From: an uncultured bacterium
GTDB lineage: Bacteria > Hydrogenedentota > Hydrogenedentia > Hydrogenedentales > CAILVY01
Reading direction: 5' to 3'
DNA: 64,000 nucleotides
Assembly: GCA_937951485.1 (NCBI GenBank)
Contig: CALEDJ010000006.1
Location: 1-64,000, forward strand
Shown: piece after piece, positions 8,097-16,906 of the stretch
Numbering within the stretch: the first letter of the stretch is position 1
Layout: each line of letters starts with the position of its first letter
Made by a program: the position numbers and the translations under genes
Notes under the pieces: generated by a model
Told to the model about the DNA's origin: nothing
Database searches by the model: none
Seen by the model: the letters and a program-made list of their open reading frames with translations, nothing else

Positions 8097-9773
8097 ATGG
8101 GGCCGCCCGGCGTGCCTGTTTTCGGAGGATGCGGGACGTTGTTGACAGGAAATACCGGCGGTCTCAAGGCGTCACAAGTCAAGCGACTGGAAGGCTTGAC
8201 CAGGCGCCGCGCAGGCGCTGAACGGGTGATTGCGCCAGAATTGGCGCGGACGCTGACGGAACTGTCCCACGAGATACAGCGGCAGGTGGGCGTGGTTATT
8301 GATCGGCGCGGCCATGTTTATGCGGCCACGGTGGGGGACGCGCATTCAATCGTGTTGCCGGCCATCCCCCGGCGTGGACTGGACCGATTCTGCGGGCTGC
8401 GTTTCGTTCACACGCATCTTCATCGCGAAGGCATCAACGACGAAGATTTGACCGATCTGGCGCTCCTGCGCCTGGACTGGATTGCGGCGATTGAGGTGCT
8501 GGAAAACGGTCTGCCCGGCAGGGTGCATCAGGCGCATCTGCTGCCGGACAACGAAACAAACGCCGCTTGGGCCATCCTGCCGCCGATCAGCGTCCACCAA
8601 CTCCCCGACGATCTGGCTGAAGCCATTGACGCGCTGGAAGACGAGTTTGCGCGCAAGCGCACGCCGCGCCGCGCGGGTGATGACCGGGAGCGGGCGGTGC
8701 TTGTGCATGTATCCACCCTGCCGCCGACCCAAGCCCACGATTCCGTCCAGGAACTCCGGGAATTGTCACGCAGCGCCGGCATTGAAGTCGTTGCGGAAAT
8801 TGTTCAGCGCCGGCCCACCGATCCCCGCTATGTGATGGGCAAGGGCAAATTCCGCCATGCGCTCATCAAGGCGATGCAACTCGGCGCGGACACCATCGTA
8901 TTTGATTTGAACCTTTCCCCATCGCAGGTGAAGACACTGTCGGACATGACGGACTTGAAGATTCTGGACCGCACCCAGGTCATTCTGGACATTTTCGCGC
9001 AACATGCCATAACCCGCGAAGGCATGATCCAGGTGGAGTTGGCGCAGTTGCGCTATCGCCTGCCGTTTCTCGGTCTGCGTCAGACAGCGCTCTCGCGGCT
9101 GACCGGCGGTATCGGCGGGCGCGGCCCCGGCGAAACACGCCTGGAAATTGACCGGCGGCGCGCCCGCGAACGGGTCACCCGCCTGGAACGCGAAGTCGCC
9201 GAATTGGGTCGTCGGCGCGAACTGCGCCGGGGCGTGCGCACGGCACGCGGCGTGCCGACCGCTGCCGTGGTCGGTTACACGAACGCGGGCAAGTCCACCC
9301 TGCTCAACCACCTCACCGACAGCCATGTGGCCGCGCAGGATGCGCTTTTCGCCACCTTGAATCCTGTGTCGCGGCGTTTGCGTTTCCCGCGCGAACGCGA
9401 AGTCATCATCACGGATACCGTGGGATTTATCCGAAATCTCCCGAAAGATCTGATGGCGGCATTTCGCACAACATTTGAAGAACTGCATGATGCGGACCTG
9501 TTGTTGCATGTCATTGATGCATCCAGCCCCGATTTAGAAGAGAAATTCGAGGCCGTCCAGGAACTCCTGACGGAACTGGGGTTGGACAGCAAACCGATCA
9601 TTTCCGTCATCAACAAGATTGACCGCTGCGATCCCGCAACAGTGGAGGGGCTTGTCTATCGGTTCAATGGCATCCCAATCTGCGCGATTGATCGCGACAC
9701 TTTCGGCCCCCTGCTTGAAACGATGGAAAGAATACTGTGGACAGAAGCGCCTGCCGCCGCGGAGTGTCCCTGA
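8097..9773 (+). CDS. hflX: Ribosome-associated GTPase HflX
   Basis: HflX is a GTPase that binds the 50S subunit and can split stalled or hibernating ribosomes. This is the long form (558 residues from ATG 8097), with an N-terminal extension of about 190 residues beginning GNTGGLKASQ. The HflX core around 200-380 includes RRPTDPRYVMGKGK and LTGGIGGRGPGETRLE. The G domain has G1 GYTNAGKS (393-400), G3 DTVGFIRNLP (from 440) and G4 NKID. ATG 8097 has AGGAG too close (1 base). TTG 8139, with GGAGG about 10 bases upstream and directly before the conserved GNTGGLKASQ, may be the true start. Confidence 0.93.
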   Translation: MGPPGVPVFGGCGTLLTGNTGGLKASQVKRLEGLTRRRAGAERVIAPELARTLTELSHEIQRQVGVVIDRRGHVYAATVGDAHSIVLPAIPRRGLDRFCGLRFVHTHLHREGINDEDLTDLALLRLDWIAAIEVLENGLPGRVHQAHLLPDNETNAAWAILPPISVHQLPDDLAEAIDALEDEFARKRTPRRAGDDRERAVLVHVSTLPPTQAHDSVQELRELSRSAGIEVVAEIVQRRPTDPRYVMGKGKFRHALIKAMQLGADTIVFDLNLSPSQVKTLSDMTDLKILDRTQVILDIFAQHAITREGMIQVELAQLRYRLPFLGLRQTALSRLTGGIGGRGPGETRLEIDRRRARERVTRLEREVAELGRRRELRRGVRTARGVPTAAVVGYTNAGKSTLLNHLTDSHVAAQDALFATLNPVSRRLRFPREREVIITDTVGFIRNLPKDLMAAFRTTFEELHDADLLLHVIDASSPDLEEKFEAVQELLTELGLDSKPIISVINKIDRCDPATVEGLVYRFNGIPICAIDRDTFGPLLETMERILWTEAPAAAECP

Positions 9774-10810
9774 TGTCGCCGTGGCGCCATAAGAGCGGGC
9801 ACCGGCGTCCATTTGGACAAAGCGCAGCGGCTGGAGCCATCCTGTCGGCGCTGCTTCTCGTGTGCGCGGGTCTGCCGGCGTGGGGGGGAGACTTCGCGCA
9901 GGCGTTGTCCATGCTGGAACAATGCGAATCCCTTCGACGGGAATACGCCGCCGCCCTGGAAACAGACCAGTATGAAGCCGCCGCGCAGGCGCAGGAAACA
10001 CTGCGGCGACGCATGCGGGAAGCGCGGGCGCTTTTTGAAAGCGCCGGCATTCAGCGGACGCGCGATGAAGCGGCAGTGCTGAAATATGCGCAACTGCTCG
10101 ACGATTTGTCGGAATATGACCTGGCCGCAGCAGTCTTGGAACCTTTGGTTCGAAGCAGCCCCGACGACGCTTCAATTCTCGTTCGCTATGGCGAAAGCCT
10201 GGCGGCCATCGGCCCCGCGCGGCGCCAGGACGCATTTGACGTACTGCGCCGGGTTCTATCACTGGCAGATGAGGATAGCGTTTGGAGGGCGCATGCGGCG
10301 CTTGGCATGCTTTACTGGCGGGAAGGTCTGTATGATTTTGCCCGCGAAGCCTTTGAAGCGGCCCACGAAGGGAATCCCGAAGACGTGCGCAGCCGCATCG
10401 CTCTCGCGGCGTGCCGTTGCCGCGCGGGCGAAATCCTCGATGCCGCGCGCATGCTGGACGCGCTGGGACGCGCCGCTCAGCCCTTTGACGCGGAGACCCG
10501 CATCATGCTGCGCGAGGCATTATACGGATTTGATCTCGGACGACAGCATTTCCCTGATTCGGCGGAACAGCACGCGGCCTATGCAAAACTGTTATATCGC
10601 GCGGGACGCATCGCTGATGCGATCCTGGCGGCGCAACGCGCCGTCCGCCTGGATACCGACGATGTCGCCACCTGGAATTTCCTGGCGGCAATGCATATAC
10701 AGACAGGCAACGTTTCTCAGGCACGCAACGCCTATGAACAGTCCCTCAAGGCGCAACCTGACCAGCCACAGATTCGCGGCGCTTTGGAGGCGATCCCTCC
10801 GAACCAGTGA
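9773..10810 (+). CDS. Exported TPR-repeat protein
   Basis: The ATG at 9773 overlaps the hflX stop (TGATG), which suggests translational coupling. The 345-residue product starts with a basic region and a signal sequence (AILSALLLVCAGLPAWGG). It then contains several degenerate TPR units (e.g. YDLAAAVLEPLVRSSPDDASILVRYGESL and the C-terminal pair ending NVSQARNAYEQSLKAQPDQP). TPRs mediate protein contacts; no catalytic part is seen. Its tie to hflX may simply be operon membership. Confidence 0.7.
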   Translation: MSPWRHKSGHRRPFGQSAAAGAILSALLLVCAGLPAWGGDFAQALSMLEQCESLRREYAAALETDQYEAAAQAQETLRRRMREARALFESAGIQRTRDEAAVLKYAQLLDDLSEYDLAAAVLEPLVRSSPDDASILVRYGESLAAIGPARRQDAFDVLRRVLSLADEDSVWRAHAALGMLYWREGLYDFAREAFEAAHEGNPEDVRSRIALAACRCRAGEILDAARMLDALGRAAQPFDAETRIMLREALYGFDLGRQHFPDSAEQHAAYAKLLYRAGRIADAILAAQRAVRLDTDDVATWNFLAAMHIQTGNVSQARNAYEQSLKAQPDQPQIRGALEAIPPNQ

Positions 10811-10823
10811 TGCCGGGTCGTTT

Positions 10824-12155
10824 TCACCAGATCAGTTTTCGTTCCTTCGCCTGGCGCAATAAATCATCCCGGAAATCCGGATGCGCAATGCCAATCAACA
10901 GGTTGGCGCGCTCCTGCTCGCTCCGGCCACGCAAATTCACGATGCCATGTTCCGTGACGATGTAGTGCACGCAGGAACGCGGGGTGGTTACTATGGTTCC
11001 AGGTGCGAATTCCGACACAATACGCGATTTCACCTCGCCATCCTTCGTGGTATAGGTGGAGGGGGTGCAGAGCATGGACTTGCCATTCTTGGATATCGCC
11101 GCGCCCAGTACGAAATCCAATTGCCCGCCGGTGCCGGTGTAGGTCAGGCCATGCAGCGATTCCGAGTTGACCTGCCCGGTCAGATCAACCTGCAAGCATG
11201 CGTTAATGGCGGCAAAATTCTCATTTTGACCAATGATATGGGGATTGTTCGTGTAACTGGAAGAGCACATCTTGAGGTCGGCGCAATCATTGATGAAACT
11301 GAGCAGTTCCGAGCCGCCCAGCACGAAACTGGCGGTCATCTTGCCTTTATCCACCCCTTTCCGCGCGCCAGTGATCTTGCCGGCCTTGTACAGTTCCATA
11401 ACCCCTTCCGGAATCAGTTCGGTCTGGACGCCGAGGTCCTTGAGGTCAGAATGTACAATGAGATTTGCCACCGCATTCGGCACGCTGCCATAGCCGATTT
11501 GAATGCATGCCCCATCGCTTAACTCGCCGAGGATGTGTTCGGCGATACGTTCATCCGTTTCCGAAATGGCCGGACTGGGCACCGGAAAAATGGGGGGATT
11601 GTCGCCTTCAATGATGTAACTCACTTCCGAAATATGCACGCGGCATTCTTCTGTGGGATAACGGAAGTGGCGATATGTCTCGTTAATCTCCGCGAAAAAG
11701 ACCCCTGATGCCCGCACGTCGGCCAAGGCCAGCGCCGGGGAAGGCCAGAAATGCAGGTAGCCTTCATTATCCGGCGGACTGACCATGAATGCCGCGAAAT
11801 CTGATCGCAGTTCGCCCGCCCGGAAAAGGGCTTCATACGAACCGAGACGCGCCGGAATGGACGTGGACCGCTCCGGGGGGATCAGGTTTTCGATGGGGCC
11901 CCGGAAAAGCGAATGCAGTCTGAAAGTGCGTCCTTCCGGGTCCGCCATGAACACTTCCATCGGCGGCGCCAATCGCAGTTCGCTGCGGATGATGACGTTT
12001 TCCAACTCCCCGACGCGCTTGGCGAGCGCGGCATCCACATAGCGGGAACTGGCATTGAAGGCATAATAATCAACGATCTGATTCGACTGAATCATTGCCG
12101 CCGCATCCTCCGCTGAAATCAGTTTGCGGCGGTATTCTTCCATCACAGAACTCAT
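10824..12155 (-). CDS. Acetyl-CoA hydrolase/CoA-transferase family protein (Cat1/AbfT type)
   Basis: A 443-residue cytosolic enzyme of the acetyl-CoA hydrolase/transferase family, which shuttles CoA between acyl-CoAs and acids such as acetate, succinate or 4-hydroxybutyrate. Family motifs include IQIGYGSVPNAV, LGVQTELIPEGVMEL with E246 as the likely CoA-thioester Glu, NNPHIIGQNENFAAINA, VDLTGQVNSES and YTGTGGQLDFVLGA. The start at 12155 follows GAGGAAGGGAA; the in-frame ATG at 12182 has no such site. It has its own promoter (12183-12211) and converges on the TPR gene. The acyl substrate cannot be told from sequence; 4-hydroxybutyrate or acetate/succinate CoA-transferase are candidates. Confidence 0.87.
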   Translation of the reverse strand: MSSVMEEYRRKLISAEDAAAMIQSNQIVDYYAFNASSRYVDAALAKRVGELENVIIRSELRLAPPMEVFMADPEGRTFRLHSLFRGPIENLIPPERSTSIPARLGSYEALFRAGELRSDFAAFMVSPPDNEGYLHFWPSPALALADVRASGVFFAEINETYRHFRYPTEECRVHISEVSYIIEGDNPPIFPVPSPAISETDERIAEHILGELSDGACIQIGYGSVPNAVANLIVHSDLKDLGVQTELIPEGVMELYKAGKITGARKGVDKGKMTASFVLGGSELLSFINDCADLKMCSSSYTNNPHIIGQNENFAAINACLQVDLTGQVNSESLHGLTYTGTGGQLDFVLGAAISKNGKSMLCTPSTYTTKDGEVKSRIVSEFAPGTIVTTPRSCVHYIVTEHGIVNLRGRSEQERANLLIGIAHPDFRDDLLRQAKERKLIW

Positions 12156-12182
12156 GGCATTCCCTTCCTCATTGTTACCCAA

Positions 12183-12211
12183 ATTATGCCGGGATCAACG
12201 CGTCGAATCAA
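12183..12211 (-). promoter_or_regulatory. Sigma70-like promoter for the CoA-transferase gene
   Basis: On the minus strand TTGATT (12211-12206), 17 bp, CATAAT (12188-12183), about 28 bp before the ATG at 12155. The DNA just upstream is strongly AT-rich. Confidence 0.55.
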
Positions 12212-12272
12212 CTTTGTCTTATTTATAATATGGAATAAAATATCATATGTAGAATATCTATAACATAATGAA

Positions 12273-12980
12273 TCATCGAGTAGAAGCAAAAACCTCTCGA
12301 AAAGCGATTTCCATTTGCGTCACAACGCTGTCCATGGAAGGCGCGCTTCCCAGGAGCAACTGCAATGATCCCACCGGCTTGCCACGAATGCCGCATGGCA
12401 CGATATGCGAGAAATGCCGCATCTGCGGGTTGACATTAAGCGCCAGGCCGTGCCAGGTAATCCAGTTGCGGATGGCGACGCCGACTGCCGCCACCTTGAA
12501 TCCGTTGACCCAGACGCCGGTGTAACCCGGGATGCGTTCTCCCTGCAGCCCGAAAGGGCGTATCGCCTGAATCACGACTTCCTCGAGGGACCGCAGATAC
12601 CAGCCGACGGAACATCGCCAATGGTTCAGATTGAATATGGGATAGGCGACAATCTGGCCGGGGCCGTGGTATGTGAGATCGCCGCCGCGGTCTGTTTCGA
12701 TGACTTCAATGCCCTCCGCCTGAAGTGTTGCGGAATCGGAGAGCATGTGCTCCGGGCGCGCATCGCGCCCCAGCGTAATGACAGGGGAATGCTGGAGGAA
12801 GTACACGGTATCCGGGGCTGTTGCGCTTTCCACGGCATCTCGGCGCGCGCGCTGCACAGCCGCCATTTCCGCATAGGAGATTGTGCCCGGGATGCGGACG
12901 AATGCGATATCGGCACTTGAATGAGATTTCATTGCGCGCAGCGCCCGCCCGCCAGGCCCATGCATCCGCTTTGAAACCAT
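12273..12980 (-). CDS. lipB: Octanoyl-[acyl carrier protein]:protein octanoyltransferase
   Basis: LipB transfers octanoate from acyl-carrier protein to the lysine of lipoyl domains, the substrate LipA then sulfurates. Motifs are ETDRGGDLTYHGPGQIVAYPI, GVWVNGFKVAAVGVAIRNWITWHGLALNV with the catalytic Lys, and HIVPCGIRGKPVGSL with the catalytic Cys. The ATG at 12980 immediately follows the thrC stop (TAAATG), so coupled translation is likely; a shorter start at 12932 is possible because the first 16 residues are not conserved. It is the last gene of the lipA-hom-thrC operon. Confidence 0.94.
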   Translation of the reverse strand: MVSKRMHGPGGRALRAMKSHSSADIAFVRIPGTISYAEMAAVQRARRDAVESATAPDTVYFLQHSPVITLGRDARPEHMLSDSATLQAEGIEVIETDRGGDLTYHGPGQIVAYPIFNLNHWRCSVGWYLRSLEEVVIQAIRPFGLQGERIPGYTGVWVNGFKVAAVGVAIRNWITWHGLALNVNPQMRHFSHIVPCGIRGKPVGSLQLLLGSAPSMDSVVTQMEIAFREVFASTR

Positions 12981-14078
12981 TTATACCGTTGCGGGTTGCA
13001 CCATGTCAATGGCATCGAGAATCTGTTCTTCTTCCGCTTCGACCGTCAGCGGCTCTTCGGCGGCGGCTACCGCAGAATCGGGATCCTTCAGTCCATGCCC
13101 GGTAAGAATGCACACGATGCGGATGCTTTTGCCGGTCAACGGTTTCTCATTGTCAAAGTAGCCGTTTTCGGCCAGTTTTATCAGACCGGCCACGCTGGCG
13201 GCGCTCGCGGGTTCCACAAAGACGCCCTCGGTGTGCGCCAGCAATTTATAGGCTTCCTTGATTTGATGGTCGGTCACCATGCCGATTACGCCGTTGGATT
13301 GATCCCGCGCCTCCTCAGCCGTTTTCCAACTGGCAGGATTGCCGATACGAATGGCGGTGGCATAAGTCTTGGGGTCCTTGACCGGATGTCCCAGCACGAT
13401 GGGCGCGGCGCCTGCCGCCTGGAATCCGAGCATACGCGGCAGGTTCTCGCTGCGGCCCGCCGCGTGGTACTCTTTATACCCCTTCCAGTAGGCAGTGATG
13501 TTTCCGGCGTTGCCGACGGGCATCGCCTGGAAATCCGGCGCGATGCCGTCGAAATCATCCACGATTTCGAAGGCGGCGGTTTTCTGTCCTTCGATGCGGT
13601 AAGGATTGATGGAATTCACCAATGCAATCGGGTATTCATTGCAGATCCTGCGCACAAGCCGCAGGGCATCGTCGAAATTGCCCCTGATTTGGATAACCCT
13701 GGCGCCATGGACCATAGCCTGGGAGAGTTTGCCGAAGGCGATTTTCCCTTCGGGAATCAACACGGCGCATTTGATGCCGGCCCGCGCGGCGTAGGCGGCG
13801 GCGGACGCCGAGGTATTGCCGGTCGAGGCGCACATAACCGCGCGGTATTCCTCTTCGACCGCTTTGGTAATCGCAAGGGTCATCCCGCGGTCCTTGAATG
13901 ACCCGGTTGGGTTGAGTCCTTCGTACTTCAGCCAAATCTCAAGTTTGGGGTGAATGGCGGCGCTCAGTTTGTAGGCGGGCACCAGCGGCGTGGAACCTTC
14001 GTTGAGGGTAATGATGCGGGTGTCTTCGTTCACCGGCATATAACTTCGGTAGCGCTCAATTACACCGGCGTTTCGCAT
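12981..14078 (-). CDS. thrC: Threonine synthase
   Basis: ThrC is a PLP enzyme converting O-phosphohomoserine to threonine. The 365-residue protein has the PLP-lysine motif [11 protein letters not shown] (K62), the phosphate-binding [17 protein letters not shown], and a glycine-rich [15 protein letters not shown]. It is the compact form without the long N-terminal domain of E. coli ThrC. GGAGGAG stands about 9 bases before the ATG, and only 15 bp separate it from the hom stop. With hom it gives the branch from aspartate semialdehyde to threonine; homoserine kinase is not in the window. Confidence 0.95.
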   Translation of the reverse strand: MRNAGVIERYRSYMPVNEDTRIITLNEGSTPLVPAYKLSAAIHPKLEIWLKYEGLNPTGSFKDRGMTLAITKAVEEEYRAVMCASTGNTSASAAAYAARAGIKCAVLIPEGKIAFGKLSQAMVHGARVIQIRGNFDDALRLVRRICNEYPIALVNSINPYRIEGQKTAAFEIVDDFDGIAPDFQAMPVGNAGNITAYWKGYKEYHAAGRSENLPRMLGFQAAGAAPIVLGHPVKDPKTYATAIRIGNPASWKTAEEARDQSNGVIGMVTDHQIKEAYKLLAHTEGVFVEPASAASVAGLIKLAENGYFDNEKPLTGKSIRIVCILTGHGLKDPDSAVAAAEEPLTVEAEEEQILDAIDMVQPATV

Positions 14079-14093
14079 GAATGCAATCTCCTC

Positions 14094-15368
14094 CTACAGC
14101 ATCCTCAGTATGTGGGTAGGCTCGATGATGAAATCCAACTTGTCAATTTCGGCCAAGGCCGCCATGATGCTCGATTCTACCGTTTCATGGGTGATCAACA
14201 CCACATGCGCCGAGGCGTCTTCGTCCTCTTCCTTCTGAATGCACGATGCGATGCTGACGCCGTGTTTTCCGAGGATGGTGCAGATGCCGCCCAGCACGCC
14301 GGGGTGGTCCTCGGTGGTAAACCGAAGATAGTACCGGCCTTCCAACAGGCCGATATCGCGCACCGCAATGTTGTGCGTGTAGCGGAAAGGAGGAGGCGCG
14401 GGCGCATCGCCGCGCCGCGCGATGTCAATGATGTCGCTGACAACGGCGCTGGCGGTGGGGAATTTACCGGCCCCGCGGCCGTAATAGAGCGTGGGGCCGG
14501 CCTGGTCGCCTTCCACATAGATGGCGTTGAATTCGTTGCGGACCGCAGCCAACAGGTGCGTGTTGGGCACAAGAGTGGGGTGGACCCGCGCCTCGATTTC
14601 TCCTTCATGCTCGCGCACCACCGCCAGCAACTTGATTTGATACCCCATCTCTTTTGCATATGCGACGTCAAGGTATGTCACCTTGGTGATGCCCTCCACG
14701 TAAATGGCACCCAGGGGGATTTGAGTGCAATAACACAACGAAGCCATGATCTGGCACTTGTGGGCGGTGTCGTGTCCCAGAATATCGAGGTCCGGCGGCG
14801 TTTCGGCAAAGCCTTTCTCCTGCGCGCGCTTCAATACGACATCGAAATCCGAACCCTCTTCGGTCATTCGGGTCAGAATGTAATTGCAAGTACCGTTGAG
14901 TATCCCGTATGCGGCGCGGATGCGGTTTGCAATCAATCCCTCGCGAATCGCCTTGATGATTGGAATGGCCCCGGCAACGGCGGCTTCATAGCGCAGTTCG
15001 ACATTGTTCCGTATCGCCGCTTCGGTTAACTCAGGTCCCGCGTTCGCCAGCAGCATTTTGTTGGCGGTGACGACATGTTTTCCGGCCTCCATCGCCTGCA
15101 GAATGAACCGCTTGGCCGGTTCCAGGCCGCCGATGAGTTCGCAGACGATGTCCACCTCCGGATCCGCAAGGAGCGCCGTGGCATCGCTGCTCAGGCGCAC
15201 CCCATCGAGATCATAATCCTTCAGCAGTTCCTGCCGCAGTTCCGCGACATGTTTCAAAACCACCTGCACGCCGGATTTGTCACGGAGGACGTTTCCATGA
15301 GACAACAGCGTTTCGATCACCCCGCCGCCCACGGTTCCAGCCCCGATTACACCCACGCCACAAGACAT
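14094..15368 (-). CDS. hom: Homoserine dehydrogenase with C-terminal ACT domain
   Basis: Hom reduces aspartate 4-semialdehyde to homoserine with NAD(P)H. The 424-residue protein starts with the Rossmann motif VGVIGAGTVGGGV, followed by the homoserine dehydrogenase domain (KHVVTANKMLLA, GILNGTCNYILTRMTEEG, PPDLDILGHDTAHK). It ends with an ACT domain from about residue 345 (YYLRFTTEDHPGVLGGICTILGKHGVSI), the usual site of threonine feedback. Length matches the monofunctional, ACT-containing class. It lies between the lipoyl-domain gene and thrC in a minus-strand operon. Confidence 0.96.
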   Translation of the reverse strand: MSCGVGVIGAGTVGGGVIETLLSHGNVLRDKSGVQVVLKHVAELRQELLKDYDLDGVRLSSDATALLADPEVDIVCELIGGLEPAKRFILQAMEAGKHVVTANKMLLANAGPELTEAAIRNNVELRYEAAVAGAIPIIKAIREGLIANRIRAAYGILNGTCNYILTRMTEEGSDFDVVLKRAQEKGFAETPPDLDILGHDTAHKCQIMASLCYCTQIPLGAIYVEGITKVTYLDVAYAKEMGYQIKLLAVVREHEGEIEARVHPTLVPNTHLLAAVRNEFNAIYVEGDQAGPTLYYGRGAGKFPTASAVVSDIIDIARRGDAPAPPPFRYTHNIAVRDIGLLEGRYYLRFTTEDHPGVLGGICTILGKHGVSIASCIQKEEDEDASAHVVLITHETVESSIMAALAEIDKLDFIIEPTHILRML

Positions 15369-15430
15369 TCTCTACCCTTTCAAAAAATATGCAATATTTC
15401 CGCAAGACGCCGCCGGCGGCCCGGATCGGG

Positions 15431-15682
15431 TTACCCGGCGGCCTCCAACACACCCAACAAATCCCCCACAGAAACGCGGTCGCCTTCGCTCACACATTGC
15501 TCGATAAGGGTTCCCGAAACCGGACAAGGCACCACAAACGCCGCCTTGTCGGTGGTCACCTCGAGCAAATCGTCCCCGGCTTCCAGCGTATCACCGGGCT
15601 GGGCCGACCAAATGGCAACCACCCCGCCCTGGACGGCGTCGTCTTCATCGCCCAAATCGGGCAGCCGCACTTCAATCCGCAT
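15431..15682 (-). CDS. Stand-alone lipoyl-domain (E2-like) protein
   Basis: From the ATG at 15682 this is an 83-residue protein made of a single biotin/lipoyl-attachment domain: MRIEVRLPDLGDEDDAVQGGVV, then EVTTDKAAF with the lipoylation lysine at K46, ending VSVGDLLGVLE. It resembles the first domain of 2-oxoacid dehydrogenase E2 subunits, not the longer glycine-cleavage H protein, and has no E1/E3-binding or catalytic domain. The start overlaps the 3' end of lipA by 11 bp, so the lipoate synthase and a probable substrate are coupled. A longer in-frame reading to 15835 is only the antisense of lipA codons. The partner enzyme is not in the window. Confidence 0.85.
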   Translation of the reverse strand: MRIEVRLPDLGDEDDAVQGGVVAIWSAQPGDTLEAGDDLLEVTTDKAAFVVPCPVSGTLIEQCVSEGDRVSVGDLLGVLEAAG

Positions 15683-16613
15683 GACAATACACTCCACAGC
15701 CTGCGGTCTTGGAAGCGCCCCGTGATGCCTGCGCGCGGGATTGTCCCTCAAATATGGCCTCGGAACGATAGGAACTACGCACGAAGGGGCCAGCGACCGC
15801 AAAGACAAAACCGACTTGGCGCGCCAGTTGCTCATACTCCTGGAACTGTTCCGGCGTCAAGTACGCCGCGACGGGATGGTTTCTCCCGGTGGGTTGCAGG
15901 TATTGGCCCATCGTCACTGCGACGCACCCGGCAGCGCGCAAATCTTCCAAGGTGCGGCGGACTTCCTCCGGGCGCTCCCCACATCCAAGCATGAACCCCG
16001 ACTTAATGAAACAGTCCGACCCGAAGCGCGCCGCGATTTCCAATGATTTGAGGGACCCGCGATACGAAAAACGCCGATCGCGGAGTTTGGGCGTCAGTCG
16101 CTCCACTGTCTCGATGTTGTGTGCATAAATCTCAGGACCGGAGGCCAGCACCCGCCGGATGGCATCCGTTTCGGCGCGGAAATCAGGAACCAGCACTTCC
16201 ACGGTGGCGTGACGCAACCGCTGTTTCACTGCGGCGACGCAGTCCGCGATGTGTCCAGACCCCTGGTCCGGCAGATCATCCCGCGTCACGCAGGTGATGA
16301 CCACATGGCGCAGCCCCAGACGCGCCGACGCTTCGGCGACGCGCTCCGGCTCCCCGGCAGCCGGGCTTGCTGGACGACCGCTGTTCACCGCGCAGAACGC
16401 ACAATGCCGGGTGCACACGTTACCCAAGACCATAAAAGTCGCTGTTCGGCGCTCCCAGCATTCCGATTGATTCGGGCAATGGGCGCTCTGACACACCGTA
16501 TGTAAATGCAATTCACCCAACAGGGTTTTCACTTCGCGGACCGTCAGACCCGAAGGCCAGGCACGGCGTATCCACGGCGGAAATTGCGGTTGCGCTTCCA
16601 TAATGCCAATCAT
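15672..16613 (-). CDS. lipA: Lipoyl synthase (radical SAM)
   Basis: LipA inserts two sulfurs into protein-bound octanoyl groups. The auxiliary cluster ligands appear as CQSAHCPNQSEC, the radical SAM cluster as CTRHCAFC, and the C-terminal RSSYRSE carries the conserved serine. I set the start at ATG 16613 (313 residues) because a clear promoter sits just upstream and an earlier in-frame ATG (16685) would lie before it; ATG 16601 is also possible. It heads the operon that continues with the lipoyl-domain protein, hom, thrC and lipB. A short tail after SEAIFEG has no conserved part. Confidence 0.95.
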   Translation of the reverse strand: MIGIMEAQPQFPPWIRRAWPSGLTVREVKTLLGELHLHTVCQSAHCPNQSECWERRTATFMVLGNVCTRHCAFCAVNSGRPASPAAGEPERVAEASARLGLRHVVITCVTRDDLPDQGSGHIADCVAAVKQRLRHATVEVLVPDFRAETDAIRRVLASGPEIYAHNIETVERLTPKLRDRRFSYRGSLKSLEIAARFGSDCFIKSGFMLGCGERPEEVRRTLEDLRAAGCVAVTMGQYLQPTGRNHPVAAYLTPEQFQEYEQLARQVGFVFAVAGPFVRSSYRSEAIFEGQSRAQASRGASKTAGCGVYCHAD

Positions 16614-16646
16614 TCGTTTGGGCAGGCGTTCATATCCCGATACACC

Positions 16647-16675
16647 ATTATAACACGCGGCGCAAAGGCGAAGAA
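16647..16675 (-). promoter_or_regulatory. Extended -10 promoter of the lipA operon
   Basis: Minus strand TGTTATAAT (perfect extended -10, TATAAT at 16652-16647) with a weak TTCTTC 17 bp upstream. It is back-to-back with the promoter at 16687-16715 for the ABC transporter operon. Confidence 0.65.
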
Positions 16676-16686
16676 ATTCGATCACA

Positions 16687-16715
16687 TTGACTCACACAGT
16701 TTCATTTGTTATCAT
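16687..16715 (+). promoter_or_regulatory. Sigma70-like promoter of the ABC transporter operon
   Basis: TTGACT (16687-16692), 17 bp, TATCAT (16710-16715). The nearest probable start codon is about 190 bp downstream, leaving a long 5' leader in which I see no known riboswitch. Confidence 0.6.
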
Positions 16716-16906
16716 CCGCTTCGTTGACTGGACCGTTTTGAAGTGCGCGTCTGGCCGGAAGAAGGACCACATCGGCGGTGTGAGGAGTGACGTCTAATCG
16801 CCGTTGCGCATCCCGTGTTTTGGCCCTTTCCAAGGGAATGGACGCGCGTGTCCGGCGCTGTTCGGCCCCCATCGCCGGATGCAGCGGCGGTGGCGTCGCA
16901 GTATCC

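Noticed and set aside
16716-16906. Riboswitch in the long leader of the ABC operon
   Set aside because: I looked for SAM, TPP, cobalamin and glycine-type conserved boxes and saw none.
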